A stretch of 64,000 nucleotides of DNA from CAVVEC01 sp963770485 (GCA_963770485.1 CAVYPX010000009.1:310001-374000); one strand, 5' to 3'. Shown: positions 1 through 8,567, numbered from the stretch's first letter. The notes: generated from the sequence alone by a model not told the origin. A program made the numbers and translations.

Positions 1-256
1 TATTGGTCACAAACATCCGGGTGCGGACCACGTCTTTCAGGCTCGCGCCCGCCTTCTGCAATGCGGTCTCAATGTTCTTCAGGATTTGCACCGCCTGGGC
101 ATAAGGGTCGCCGACTCCCACAATTTTGCCATCCGGGCCGGTTGCCGTTGTTCCTGCCACGTGAACGTAATTGCCAACCTTAACGGCTCGCGAATAACCC
201 ACAATCGGCTCCCAAGGCGTACCGCTCGAGATGTTCTTTCGTACCATGATCTCCAT
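1..256 (-). CDS. RidA/YjgF family protein (3' part off the window edge)
   Basis: Reading leftwards from the ATG at 256, the frame stays open to base 1, so the C-terminus lies outside the window. The 85 visible residues begin MEIMVRKNISSGTPWE and contain the family signatures GYSRAVKVGNYVHVAGTT and YAQAVQILKNIETALQKAG, ending in VVRTRMFVTN. RidA proteins are trimeric enamine/imine deaminases that clear reactive 2-aminoacrylate formed by PLP enzymes; the catalytic Arg is typically in the RTR stretch near the edge. A GGAGGAGAAG Shine-Dalgarno precedes the ATG at 256; a second in-frame ATG at 247 is less well placed. The family is clear; substrate is unknown. Confidence 0.88.
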   Translation of the reverse strand, partial: MEIMVRKNISSGTPWEPIVGYSRAVKVGNYVHVAGTTATGPDGKIVGVGDPYAQAVQILKNIETALQKAGASLKDVVRTRMFVTN

Positions 257-491
257 CTTCTCCTCCGTCGATGATTGTAACTTGGGTCGCGTCGCGGCTG
301 ATTAGCACTCATTGTGATCGGCTGCCAGAAAAATCGCGTGAAACCTTTGCATAACTTTGCGCTGTCTAATGGAGAAGAAAGACCACGGCGTGTGACTTAC
401 GAAAGTCACTTGCGCTGGAAGCAAAGCTAGATCAGAATTCGCGCAACAGGTGGAGTAGCGTGTTCTGCACCAGGTTCGGGGGCCCTGAGAC

Positions 492-1043
492 ATGATTCCG
501 GAATCACATCCGCTGCAGCAACTCTTTCTCGAACTGGTCGGCCGGCGTTATGCAGAAGAGATTGGCATCCGCGATCCTCAAGTCGTAAACTATGTCGCTC
601 ATTTGCTGGCCGAGTTCTGCGATGTCGAGCAGTTGTTCAAGATCCACACCGCCACGGGAAAAGCGCTCACCGACGTCGGCGAGATGCTGATGGAATCCAA
701 TCCGGTATACGGACCCGCGCCTTCGTTCGATCGTGAGCGCCAGGTGCGCAAGCATATCGGGGATTACACCCTGTTTTTCGCCGGCATGTTCCCGGAGAGC
801 ATCAACCACTTCCGCCTGCGCCGGGACCGCGTGGAAAATTTTCTGGACTGGATGAAAGCCGGGAAGGAGAGCTACTACATCGTCTCCAAGTTCGAGTTTT
901 TCGAGTACACGAATGTGGCCCCGTTATTTGCCAGCCTGTCAAATCATTTCGAGCAGTGTGTGTATGGGCTCAACCGGGTGAAAAATGATCTGCAAGAGAT
1001 GCAGCACCCCATCGTGCGCCGGGCGAATGAAATTCTGATGTGA
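492..1043 (+). CDS. Conserved hypothetical protein, 183 aa
   Basis: A 183-residue soluble, helix-rich protein beginning MIPESHPLQQLFLELVGRRY. It has no signal peptide or membrane segment and I recognise no catalytic motif. The stretch EIGIRDPQVVNYVAHLLAEF looks like a helical hairpin, and the middle is rich in aromatic and charged residues (YTLFFAGMFPESINHFRLRRD). Codon use matches the neighbouring housekeeping genes, which argues that it is real. It stands alone, with about 235 bp of gene-free DNA upstream and no obvious operon partner. I do not assign a function. Confidence 0.7.
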   Translation: MIPESHPLQQLFLELVGRRYAEEIGIRDPQVVNYVAHLLAEFCDVEQLFKIHTATGKALTDVGEMLMESNPVYGPAPSFDRERQVRKHIGDYTLFFAGMFPESINHFRLRRDRVENFLDWMKAGKESYYIVSKFEFFEYTNVAPLFASLSNHFEQCVYGLNRVKNDLQEMQHPIVRRANEILM

Positions 1044-1270
1044 GCATCCCCCAGTCCCAAACGCCCTCACCCCCCTGCTCGCGATGATGGCCAGTCGAAT
1101 CTCCATTCCCCGCATGACAAAATTTGTGCCCACCGGTGTGGAGTAGTTAGTGGTGGTTTCGTTTCGGGAATCAGCTATGCTCCTATTCAACGCACCTGCC
1201 GCCGCATGATGTGTTAGCTTCATATACCAATCCACCACGGCCAGTAGAGTGTCCTAACCCTGGAAGCACA

Positions 1271-2107
1271 ATGTATCCGGATGATCCAGAGAATGATGCT
1301 GAGGTTATCGAGCACGCACGTGACGAGAGAATTGACGACGCCAGAACCTCCATCCTCGACTTCTTTTCCCGCAACCAGGGACAGGTTTTCTACGAACGCC
1401 AAATCACCGTCATATTTGAGCGGTCTTACTTTCACTGGATCACTGTTAAGGCGCTCTTGGAACTATCCACAGGAGGTTCGATCAACAGCCAGATCCTTGA
1501 ATTGGCGCCAGGAGTTCCAATTCGATTTTTCTGGGCAAAGGGCAATCGCTACTGGAAACGTCAAGCAAGGAAAGTGATTAACCTAGTCCGCCGCTTTTCC
1601 GAGCCAACGGTTGCCCGCGCAATAGGATTTCAGGGCGAACTATTGGTGGACGCAGCGCTTCCTTTGGCAGCCTTTACTCCAGTCGATCGAAATGCTCGTT
1701 CGTTCCGCGACAAAATCTGGACAGTCACCGGGCACAACCTGGACCGCATCGTCCAGCGCGATGGCATCTACTACGGCGTCGAAATTAAGAACACACTCCC
1801 CTATATTCCACGTGATGAGTTCCGAATTAAACTAGCGATGTGCGAGCATTTGGGACTCACGCCACTATTCGTTTCGCGCATGGCCCCAAAGAATTACAAC
1901 TACGAAATTATTCAACGAGGTGGGGTTTCTTGGATTCTCGGCAATCAATTCTATCCTTTCGGCTACCATGAACTGGCAGAAACGGTCGCCCAGCAGTTGC
2001 AATTGCCGGTCGAGTGCCCCGCGCGCATCGAAAACGGAGCGATCACACGGCTCCTCAAAGCGCTTGCCCGGCAAACCCCCAGAAACCGATCCCGCACCCG
2101 AACCTAG
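1271..2107 (+). CDS. Winged-helix / PD-(D/E)XK nuclease-like protein
   Basis: Start chosen at ATG 1271 because GGAAG lies 7 nt upstream; the frame extends to a GTG at 1211 with no Shine-Dalgarno. The 278-residue product has an N-terminal segment (about residues 25-75) resembling a winged helix. It is followed by a restriction-endonuclease-like arrangement: Glu123 in GFQGELLVDAAL, Asp158 in HNLDRIV, and Glu171-x-Lys173 in YYGVEIKN. These match the E...D...ExK pattern of the PD-(D/E)XK superfamily, so DNA or RNA cleavage is a reasonable inference. No methyltransferase or helicase partner lies nearby. Base composition is visibly more AT-rich than its neighbours, which may indicate transfer. Gene is likely real; activity is inferred from motif spacing only. 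Confidence 0.65.
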   Translation: MYPDDPENDAEVIEHARDERIDDARTSILDFFSRNQGQVFYERQITVIFERSYFHWITVKALLELSTGGSINSQILELAPGVPIRFFWAKGNRYWKRQARKVINLVRRFSEPTVARAIGFQGELLVDAALPLAAFTPVDRNARSFRDKIWTVTGHNLDRIVQRDGIYYGVEIKNTLPYIPRDEFRIKLAMCEHLGLTPLFVSRMAPKNYNYEIIQRGGVSWILGNQFYPFGYHELAETVAQQLQLPVECPARIENGAITRLLKALARQTPRNRSRTRT

Positions 2108-2279
2108 ACATATTTGTATTCAGGAGGTTACACTTACACCCTTTACCTACTATGACTTACGATGCCCGTCCTGTGAATTCCTTCTCGAATTCACACCGGG
2201 TCACCCGATTCTTGCTGCCTGCCCTTCCCGAATCCACCGCAGCCGAACCCTTTCGCATCCTAGGTCGGCGACACCCTCA

Positions 2280-2846
2280 TCATCCCCTGCGATAAAAGCT
2301 CAGCGCGGCATCTCCCTGCACTAACTTCCGGTAGCGGCGCAGCGATCCGAATGCTTCTTCCGGATCGAATTTCTTCTGGTGTTCGACGATGACGATAGTG
2401 CTGGGGCTCAGCAATCGCGTTTCCGAGAGTACTTCCAACGTCTGTCGATACGCTCCTTCCAAGCGATAAGGCGGATCAAGGAAAACGAAATCAGCCGCCA
2501 ACCCACGCGCATCCAATCCGCGCAAGGCACGGATCGAATCTTGCTTTAGAACCTGAAATCCGGTCTCCATGCCTAACGATTGCAGGTTCTCCCTGATCAG
2601 TTCCGCCGCCCGAGCGGACAACTCGACGAAGTACATCATGCTCGCCCCACGGCTCAAGGCTTCGATTCCTACCGCGCCGGTTCCCGCATAAAGATCAAGC
2701 CAGACCTTCCCTTCCAGAGCGGCAGGGTTCCCGGCGGTGAGGACGTCGAACAGGGTCTCGCGCAAGCGGTCGGCGGTGGGACGAAGGTCCAGGCCGCGCA
2801 GCGAACGCAGAGGACGGCTCCGGTATTTTCCCGCAATCACTCGCAT
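2280..2846 (-). CDS. rsmD: 16S rRNA (guanine966-N2)-methyltransferase RsmD
   Basis: The 188-residue product starts MRVIAGKYRSRPL, the usual RsmD N-terminus. It has the SAM-binding motif DLYAGTGAVGIEALSRGA (residues 51-68) and the amino-methyltransferase motif DPPY at 124-127. Length is typical of the family. RsmD methylates N2 of G966 of 16S rRNA during assembly of the small subunit. A GAGGATCTC Shine-Dalgarno sits directly upstream of the ATG. In many bacteria rsmD precedes coaD; here nothing downstream follows that pattern, and the gene is convergent with the nuclease-like gene. Confidence 0.95.
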   Translation of the reverse strand: MRVIAGKYRSRPLRSLRGLDLRPTADRLRETLFDVLTAGNPAALEGKVWLDLYAGTGAVGIEALSRGASMMYFVELSARAAELIRENLQSLGMETGFQVLKQDSIRALRGLDARGLAADFVFLDPPYRLEGAYRQTLEVLSETRLLSPSTIVIVEHQKKFDPEEAFGSLRRYRKLVQGDAALSFYRRG

Positions 2847-2977
2847 GAGATCCTCACGCAGTCTCGAACGGCGCCGCGAGCCTTAGTACCTTCGACTAGC
2901 TTTTCGCAACTCCGGAGACCGTTGCGGCGTCTAAAACTATATAGAATGGCAGAAGCAACAGGTACTGTGGCTTTCTA

Positions 2978-4105
2978 ATGAGAAACTGGTCTATTCCGGC
3001 AGGCCGGATTTTCGGAGTTGAACTCCGCATCCATCTTACTTTCTTTTTCCTGCTCGCCTTCGTGTGGCTGACCGAATCCGCCACGCATGGGGCCACCAGC
3101 GCCGGCCGCGGTCTTGCGCTGGTGGGAATCATTTTCGGCAGCGTGGTACTGCATGAGTTGGGGCACGCGCTGGTCGGCATGCACGCGGGGGTTCCTGCCA
3201 AAGCCATTATCCTGCTGCCGATCGGTGGAGTGACCCTGTTTGATGAACGCCAGCAACCCATCGAGCCGGGCGCACTTACCTGGAAACGCGATATCCGTAT
3301 TGCCCTGGCGGGACCGCTGGTCAATCTCCTGATCGCCTTCGCCGCGGGCAGCATCCTGCTGGCGGTGGCGCCACAGATTCAGCTCTGGGCGAAACCCTCC
3401 CTCATGGTGCATTCCGGTAACTTGCCGCGCAGCCTGGTCTGGTCCAATGTGTGGCTGGCGCTGTTCAACCTGCTGCCGGCGTATCCCATGGACGGAGGCC
3501 GAGTGCTGCGAGCCCTGTTCAGCCGCCGCATGGATCCGGTCCGCGCCACGCGGCGCGCGGTTTCCATTGGTCAGGCTTTTGCCACTTTGTTCATGCTGGT
3601 CGGCATGCTTTGGAACATCTGGCTGACCATGATCGGGTTCTTCCTGTTCATCGCGGCACAACTGGAGGAGCGCTCGGCAGTATTTCAGTCGGTGCTGGAA
3701 ACGGTGCGGCTGGAAGACATCATGCTCACCGACTTCGCCACGCTCTCTCCTGCCGATACATTGGAGGACGCTCTGGATAAGGCCGTCCACTCCCTTCAGG
3801 ACGATTTCCCGGTCATTCGTGGCAGCGATATGGTGGGCGTAATTTCGAGGCAGAAGATTCTGCAGGCGCTGCGCGCGGAAGGCAATGGCTATGTGCAGGC
3901 GGTGATGAATCGCATCTTTGAAGTGGCGCAGAAGAAGGAGTCCCTGTCTTCCGCGTTCCGCAAGCTTACCGCCCGCAATCTCAGCATCATCCCTGTGGTG
4001 GAAGACGAACGCCTGGTGGGCATTGTGACGCTACAGAACCTGATGCACTCCATGGCACTATTGGCGGAAAGCCGCAAGCTGCGCAAAGCCGCGCTGAACT
4101 CTTAA
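2978..4105 (+). CDS. Site-2 protease family (M50) metalloprotease with CBS pair
   Basis: A 375-residue integral membrane protease. The zinc motif HELGH is at residues 59-63 inside a hydrophobic helix, and the second metal-ligand motif NLLPAYPMDGGR at about 164-175 supplies Asp172. About five to six membrane segments fill residues 15-225. The C-terminal third (roughly 235-360) is a CBS-domain pair, with the phrases EDIMLTDFATLSPADTLEDA and LTARNLSIIPVVEDERLVGIV. This is the SpoIVFB-like CBS-bearing subgroup of S2P proteases, in which the CBS pair binds nucleotides and regulates cleavage of membrane substrates. The substrate is unknown. A TATAGAAT sequence about 35 bp upstream of the ATG may be the promoter. 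Confidence 0.9.
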   Translation: MRNWSIPAGRIFGVELRIHLTFFFLLAFVWLTESATHGATSAGRGLALVGIIFGSVVLHELGHALVGMHAGVPAKAIILLPIGGVTLFDERQQPIEPGALTWKRDIRIALAGPLVNLLIAFAAGSILLAVAPQIQLWAKPSLMVHSGNLPRSLVWSNVWLALFNLLPAYPMDGGRVLRALFSRRMDPVRATRRAVSIGQAFATLFMLVGMLWNIWLTMIGFFLFIAAQLEERSAVFQSVLETVRLEDIMLTDFATLSPADTLEDALDKAVHSLQDDFPVIRGSDMVGVISRQKILQALRAEGNGYVQAVMNRIFEVAQKKESLSSAFRKLTARNLSIIPVVEDERLVGIVTLQNLMHSMALLAESRKLRKAALNS

Positions 4106-4110
4106 ATCAG

Positions 4111-4190
4111 CCACGGATTTTCACGGATTCGCACGGATCAGGCTACATACTCTGCTTTCATCCGTGTAAATCCGTGCCGATCCGTGGCCA
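4111..4190. repeat. Intergenic 'ACGGAT' repeat, family A, full copy
   Basis: CCACGGATTTTCACGGAT-type units are followed, after about 30 nt, by their inverted complements (TCCGTGTAAATCCGTG ... TCCGTGG), giving a long imperfect stem. Related copies lie at 4957-5038, 6656-6725 and 38336-38413, with half copies at 11385-11417 and 37726-37754. Confidence 0.8.
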
Positions 4191-4215
4191 GTCTTTTTCT
4201 TGCGGGCTCAAGCGC

Positions 4216-4881
4216 TCAGAACCTGAATACCAGCCCGATCGAAGGCTCGGCCATGTGCCCCTTGGCGCCAGTGAAAAGGCTCACGGCGCTTCCCGAGGCA
4301 GTGTTTACCTTGAAATCCGGGGCATCGTAAAGAAATCCGCGATACTGCAACCGCAGCGCGAACCTGGCGAACCTGGGGAGTTGGTAATCCACCCCAACTC
4401 CATACAGAAACGCAATCTCAGTCTGCTTGACCGCACCTAAATCGATTTGGACGCGGTTGGGAAGGTTGTTGGTAAAGTTGGGCAGAACGACCCATGTACT
4501 TTGAGGATTGAAGACCAGTGCTCCTGCGCCCGCCAGCACAAAGGGCTCGAACCTGCCCTTCTTAAGCGGGTTATAGAGGTAAGCGCCGGTATACTCGGTA
4601 ATGTTCGTCAGAATGTGAAAGTCGAAGCCGGTCTGATAGACCTGAGAATCTTTCGCGCGTCCGTAATTGAATGCCACGGAGTGTTTTGGCTTGAATTTCA
4701 GCCGGATGGTGGCGAAATAGTCGGAGCCGTTGGTTGCGCTTTGCGCGATGTTATTGCCGTCAGATTGCTTGGTAAAAACGGCCGCCGCATTTGCGCTCAC
4801 GTCGTAATGACCATCCTGGCCCAGTCCGAGCGATATCAGTAACAACAATGTCGCGGTCAGAAGCCCTGCTTTTTTGAGCAT
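4216..4881 (-). CDS. Predicted outer-membrane beta-barrel protein
   Basis: Start placed at ATG 4881 because GAGAGGA lies just upstream and because it opens a clean signal peptide, MLKKAGLLTATLLLLISLGL, before QDGHYD. The frame continues further upstream, but without such signals. The mature part alternates polar and hydrophobic residues, with repeated strand patterns such as FATIRLKFKPKHSVAFNYGR and FALRLQYRGFLYDAP, and ends in GLVFRF. A terminal Phe is the usual outer-membrane assembly signal. At 221 residues it resembles an eight-stranded OmpW/OmpA-like barrel. Cargo or role is unknown. It is monocistronic, lying between two family A repeats. Confidence 0.75.
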   Translation of the reverse strand: MLKKAGLLTATLLLLISLGLGQDGHYDVSANAAAVFTKQSDGNNIAQSATNGSDYFATIRLKFKPKHSVAFNYGRAKDSQVYQTGFDFHILTNITEYTGAYLYNPLKKGRFEPFVLAGAGALVFNPQSTWVVLPNFTNNLPNRVQIDLGAVKQTEIAFLYGVGVDYQLPRFARFALRLQYRGFLYDAPDFKVNTASGSAVSLFTGAKGHMAEPSIGLVFRF

Positions 4882-4956
4882 CCAAAGTCCTCTCATGAAG
4901 TTTGATGCCGAGTTCAGCCATATTAAAGCACCGGCTTCCAACGTCCAAGGAGTTAG

Positions 4957-5038
4957 GCCACGGATTTCACGGATCATCACGGATCAGATACTTGTCGCGC
5001 TTTCCGGTCCAAGTGAATCGGCACAAATCCATGGCCAA
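4957..5038. repeat. Intergenic 'ACGGAT' repeat, family A
   Basis: GGCCACGGATTTCACGGATC is followed about 40 nt later by AATCCATGGCC. It lies between serA and the barrel gene and has diverged more than the copy at 4111-4190. Confidence 0.7.
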
Positions 5039-5043
5039 GACTT

Positions 5044-6642
5044 TCAGAATAACCGGATGGCTTTGGCCTTTTCCACGGCCGGCACTTTTCTAAGCTCGGC
5101 CAACACCGGCTCGGACACCAGTCCATCCACGTGAACTACTGCAATAGCGTCGCGCGGGGCACCGGGTTTCACACTCACACGGCGGCCCAGGGAAAAATCC
5201 GCGATATTGATCTTGTGGTTGCCCAGAATCGTGCCCACCTTGCCGATCACGCCGGGCACATCGCGATTGCGCAGATAAATGAGATTCCGCTCCAGCGGCG
5301 CCTCGACATCGATTCCATCCACATGCAGCAGCCGCGGGGTATTCCGGTGCAGCACCGCGCCTTTGACCATGTGCTCATCGGTTCGCGATTTGACGAAAAT
5401 GGAAAGCACGCTGCCGGCGCTCTCAGCCGAGGTTTTGGACTTGCGTGCCTCGTGGATGTGTAGCCCGCGTGAGGAGGCGATCGCCGCTGCGTTGACCAGG
5501 TTCGCCTTTTCCTCCAGAGCCTCATTCAAAATGCCCTTGATGGCGGCGTTGCGAATCAGGTCGGTTTTCCATCCCGCAATGTGCCCGCTGTAGCGCAAAG
5601 AAATTTCCTCCAGCGCACCCTCGCTCACTTGACCCAGGAATGAACCCAGCCGCTCGGCCAGCACGATATAGGGCTGCAACTTGAGGTATTCGTCGTGCGA
5701 AACCGACGGCACATTGACCGCGTTTTGAATCACCCCATCCTTGAGATATTCCTTGACCTGAAGGGCAATCTGATATCCGACTGCTTCCTGCGCCTCGAAG
5801 GTTGAGCCGCCGATGTGGGGCGTGAGGATGACGTTGTCCAGGGCCGCGAGCGGGGAGTCCTTCAAGGGTTCCTCAATGAAAACATCCAGGGCAGCCGCCG
5901 CCACTTGCCCCTGCTTGAGGGCCTGGACCAATGCCGCTTCATCCACCAGTTCGCCGCGCGCGCAGTTCACCAAGCGCATTCCACGCTTCATCTTCTTCAA
6001 CGACCCGGCATTGATCATGCCCGTGGTTTGCGGGGTGAGTCCAACATGCAGGGTCAGGTAATCCGCGGCCGCATAGACTTCGTCCAGTTCGGCAAGCTGG
6101 ATTCCCTGTTCCTTGGCGACTGCCGTCGAGACAAACGGATCGTGTGCCATAACCGTCATCCCGAAACTCCGTGCGCGGCGTGCGACCTCCATGCCGATCC
6201 GTCCCAGTCCGACGATGCCTAAGGTCTTGCCGCGGAGTTCAGTCCCTTGCAGGGATTTTTTCTCCCACTTGCCGGCATGGGTCAACTCATTCGCCCGGCA
6301 GAGGTGCCGCGCCAGAGCCAACATCATCGCCAAGGTGTGTTCGGCCACTGCAACCGCGTTGGCTCCCGGCGTGTTCATCACCGCGATGCCCTTGCGCGTG
6401 GCAGGCTCCAAGTCGATGTTGTCCACTCCAACGCCGGCGCGGCCGATCACTCGCAGTTTGCGCGCGTTCGCCAGCAACTCGGCATTCACCTGCACGGCGG
6501 AACGCACGATCAGCGCATCCGCCGACTCCAGTTGCGCCGCCAAACCACCTTCCATCTGGTCGGGCGTGACCACGGTCCAGCGCGGCTCGCGGAGCAAGTC
6601 CACAGCGGAGGGGGATATCTTTTCAGCCACAACAATTTTCAT
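5044..6642 (-). CDS. serA: D-3-phosphoglycerate dehydrogenase, long ACT-containing form
   Basis: The 532-residue product catalyses the first step of serine synthesis, NAD-dependent oxidation of 3-phosphoglycerate. The Rossmann motif GIVGLGRIGMEVARRA lies near residues 143-158. The catalytic Arg is in NCARGELVDE, the Glu in LDVFIEEP and the His in TPHIGGSTFEAQ. A long allosteric-substrate-binding region follows, and a C-terminal ACT domain (NRDVPGVIGKVGTILG) probably senses serine. Length fits the roughly 525-residue Bacillus/Mycobacterium type. It lies downstream of the aminotransferase gene at 6738-7940 on the same strand; the 95-bp gap is filled by a family A repeat. The two probably form a serine-synthesis unit. 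Confidence 0.96.
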   Translation of the reverse strand: MKIVVAEKISPSAVDLLREPRWTVVTPDQMEGGLAAQLESADALIVRSAVQVNAELLANARKLRVIGRAGVGVDNIDLEPATRKGIAVMNTPGANAVAVAEHTLAMMLALARHLCRANELTHAGKWEKKSLQGTELRGKTLGIVGLGRIGMEVARRARSFGMTVMAHDPFVSTAVAKEQGIQLAELDEVYAAADYLTLHVGLTPQTTGMINAGSLKKMKRGMRLVNCARGELVDEAALVQALKQGQVAAAALDVFIEEPLKDSPLAALDNVILTPHIGGSTFEAQEAVGYQIALQVKEYLKDGVIQNAVNVPSVSHDEYLKLQPYIVLAERLGSFLGQVSEGALEEISLRYSGHIAGWKTDLIRNAAIKGILNEALEEKANLVNAAAIASSRGLHIHEARKSKTSAESAGSVLSIFVKSRTDEHMVKGAVLHRNTPRLLHVDGIDVEAPLERNLIYLRNRDVPGVIGKVGTILGNHKINIADFSLGRRVSVKPGAPRDAIAVVHVDGLVSEPVLAELRKVPAVEKAKAIRLF

Positions 6643-6655
6643 AGTCGGTTAAAGC

Positions 6656-6725
6656 GGCCACGGATTTGCACGGATTCGCACGGATAAAACTGAAGAGAAA
6701 ATCTTGATCCGTAGAAATCCATGGC
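6656..6725. repeat. Intergenic 'ACGGAT' repeat, family A
   Basis: GGCCACGGATTTGCACGGAT ... TTGATCCGTAGAAATCCATGG lies between the aminotransferase gene and serA, so it would be transcribed as a hairpin within that unit. Confidence 0.75.
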
Positions 6726-6737
6726 ATCTATAAAAAT

Positions 6738-7940
6738 TCATCGTGCGACGACTGCGGCTCGGGAACTTGTCTGTAGTTGCTTAGCGTATACTTCCTGCGC
6801 CGCCCGCACCGCTGCGCCATACTCTACCGCGTGCCCGGTCACACCGGCGAGCACGTGCTCAAGCGCGGCCAGGATCCCGATGGTATCGAGATAATCGCAG
6901 TATCCCAGGTGCGCGATGCGGAAAAGTTTGCCCTTCATCTCACCCTGGCCATTGGCCACAATCGCGTCAAAAATCTCGCGGAATTGCCGCACGAGGTCGC
7001 CGGAGTCGATGCCGCCGGGCGACTGAATGGCAGTCAGAGCGGCTGCCGGGGATGACGGAGCAAAGAGCCTCAGTCCCAGCGCCTGCGCGCCCGCGCGGGT
7101 CATCTCCGCAGCCAGTTCGGCGTTTTGCACCAGTGCTTCTCGCCCCGCTGCCATATCGTCATTGCCCATCTCCCGGATGAAGTCCAGGGCCGCGCCCAAG
7201 GCAGCGAACAGAGAAGTCGCTGGCGTATAAGCCGACTCTCCTTTGGCGGCGGCCTTGCGCTCTTTGCGGAAGTCGAAGTAATAGCGTGGAGATTTGGCCG
7301 TCTCCATGCGTTTCCAGGCGCGTTCGCTGACCGCACAATAGGCGAGGCCTGGCGGAATCATCAGCGCCTTCTGCGAGCCCCCGATAATGACGTCAATGCC
7401 CCATCCGTCCACATCGAAATGCGTGGTGCCCAAGCCGGTGATGGCATCGACTACGAGCAGAGTGTCATCACCAGTCTCGCGCACCAGTCGCGCGATGCTG
7501 TTTACGTCGTGCCGGGCGCCGGTCGAGCTCTCCGTAGCCTGCACATACACGGCGCCCACGTCGGGCGTCATCTTCTGGCGAATTTCATCCGGCGAGAAGG
7601 TTTCGCCATAGGGAGCACTGACAACCTCCACCGCGCATCCGAAGGCCTTGGTCAGATCGCGCCAGCGTTCGCCGAACTTTCCGGCGGTAAGCACTAAAAC
7701 CTTATCCCCCGGCGAGGTCAGGTTCGAGACCGAGCCCTCCATGACGCCGGTTCCGGAAGAGGCCAGCACCAGAACGTCGTTCTTGGTGCCGATGAATTCC
7801 TTCATATCGGCCAGCACTCGTGTGAACAGGGAGCGAAAGTCGGCCGTGCGATGATGCATGGCGAATGAGGCCATGGCAGTTTGGGCGGCAGGGAGAATGG
7901 GTGTAGGACCCGGCGTGAAGAGACGGTTCTTGTGCAGCAT
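6738..7940 (-). CDS. Class V PLP-dependent aminotransferase (alanine-glyoxylate / phosphoserine type)
   Basis: The 400-residue product begins MLHKNRLFTPGPTPILP, typical of class V small-substrate aminotransferases (serine-pyruvate, alanine-glyoxylate, and the archaeal-like phosphoserine aminotransferases). Visible PLP elements are SSGTGVMEGSV (phosphate cradle), Asp165 in LLVVDAITGLGT, and the Schiff-base Lys191 in GGSQKALMIPPG. It sits directly upstream of serA on the same strand. This suggests it converts 3-phosphohydroxypyruvate to phosphoserine in place of a classical SerC, but serine-glyoxylate activity cannot be excluded. An AAAGGACA Shine-Dalgarno precedes the ATG. Confidence 0.9.
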   Translation of the reverse strand: MLHKNRLFTPGPTPILPAAQTAMASFAMHHRTADFRSLFTRVLADMKEFIGTKNDVLVLASSGTGVMEGSVSNLTSPGDKVLVLTAGKFGERWRDLTKAFGCAVEVVSAPYGETFSPDEIRQKMTPDVGAVYVQATESSTGARHDVNSIARLVRETGDDTLLVVDAITGLGTTHFDVDGWGIDVIIGGSQKALMIPPGLAYCAVSERAWKRMETAKSPRYYFDFRKERKAAAKGESAYTPATSLFAALGAALDFIREMGNDDMAAGREALVQNAELAAEMTRAGAQALGLRLFAPSSPAAALTAIQSPGGIDSGDLVRQFREIFDAIVANGQGEMKGKLFRIAHLGYCDYLDTIGILAALEHVLAGVTGHAVEYGAAVRAAQEVYAKQLQTSSRAAVVAR

Positions 7941-8078
7941 GGCAATGTCCTTTGAAAGTTCTTTGATAGTTTACTCGGAAGGGAGTTGCCGCGATGTGCG
8001 GTGGCTCACATGCCTTTGTGAAGTGGCAACAACCACGCAGGACCGTTCAGGAAGGCACCCCTCCACTGTGCGAGCCGC

Positions 8079-8090
8079 TATAATTCCCCC
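8079..8090 (+). promoter_or_regulatory. Candidate leaderless -10 box of yqeY
   Basis: A perfect TATAAT (8079-8084) is followed by six bases (TCCCCC) and then the ATG at 8091. There is no Shine-Dalgarno. With the usual -10 to start-site distance, transcription would begin at or next to the A of the start codon. No good -35 is visible. Confidence 0.55.
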
Positions 8091-8549
8091 ATGAGCTTGA
8101 TCGAACAGATTCAGAAAGACATCACCACGGCCATGAAAGCGCGCGATGAGCAGCGGCTCTCCACTTTGCGCATGGTCAAGACCGCACTCAAGAATCGCGA
8201 GATTGAGAAGATGGCTGCGCTCGACGACAAAGAGGCGCAGCAGGTGCTGAGCACGCTGATCAAGCAGCGCAAGGAGTCAATCGAGCAATTCCTCAAAGGC
8301 GGGCGCAAGGAAATGGCGGACAAGGAAGCCGCCGAGATCGTGTTGATCGAAACCTACCTGCCCAAAGCGGCCGGCGAAGAGCAGATCGTCGCCGGGGTGA
8401 AAGCGGTGATCGCCGAGATGGGCTCGCCCACCATGAAAGACATGGGCACGGTGATGAAGAACGTCATGGCGCGATTTGCAGGCGCCGGGATTCGTGTGGA
8501 TGGCAAGCAGGTCAGTGAAGCGGTGAAGCAGGAGTTGGCAGGGAAATAG
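8091..8549 (+). CDS. yqeY: GatB/YqeY domain protein
   Basis: The 152-residue product is a stand-alone YqeY protein. The N-terminal helical region has the signature MKARDEQRLSTLRMVKTALKNREIE; the C-terminal part (about 90-150) carries the GatB-tail-like segment KDMGTVMKNVMARFAGAGIRVDGKQVSEAVKQEL. The family resembles the tRNA-binding tail of the GatB amidotransferase subunit, but its role as a free protein is not established. Length is standard. The ATG follows a TATAAT box by six bases with no ribosome-binding site, so it may be translated from a leaderless mRNA. Confidence 0.93.
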   Translation: MSLIEQIQKDITTAMKARDEQRLSTLRMVKTALKNREIEKMAALDDKEAQQVLSTLIKQRKESIEQFLKGGRKEMADKEAAEIVLIETYLPKAAGEEQIVAGVKAVIAEMGSPTMKDMGTVMKNVMARFAGAGIRVDGKQVSEAVKQELAGK

Positions 8550-8567
8550 CAGTCACCATAGTCCGCG

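Noticed and set aside
1920..2324. Open frame containing a CPSC-type cysteine motif after the nuclease-like gene (around 2150-2230)
   Set aside because: It looks like the start of a zinc ribbon (LRCPSCEFLLEF), but the frame is mostly a shadow of the upstream gene, has no start codon or Shine-Dalgarno at a sensible place, and the rest is low-complexity.
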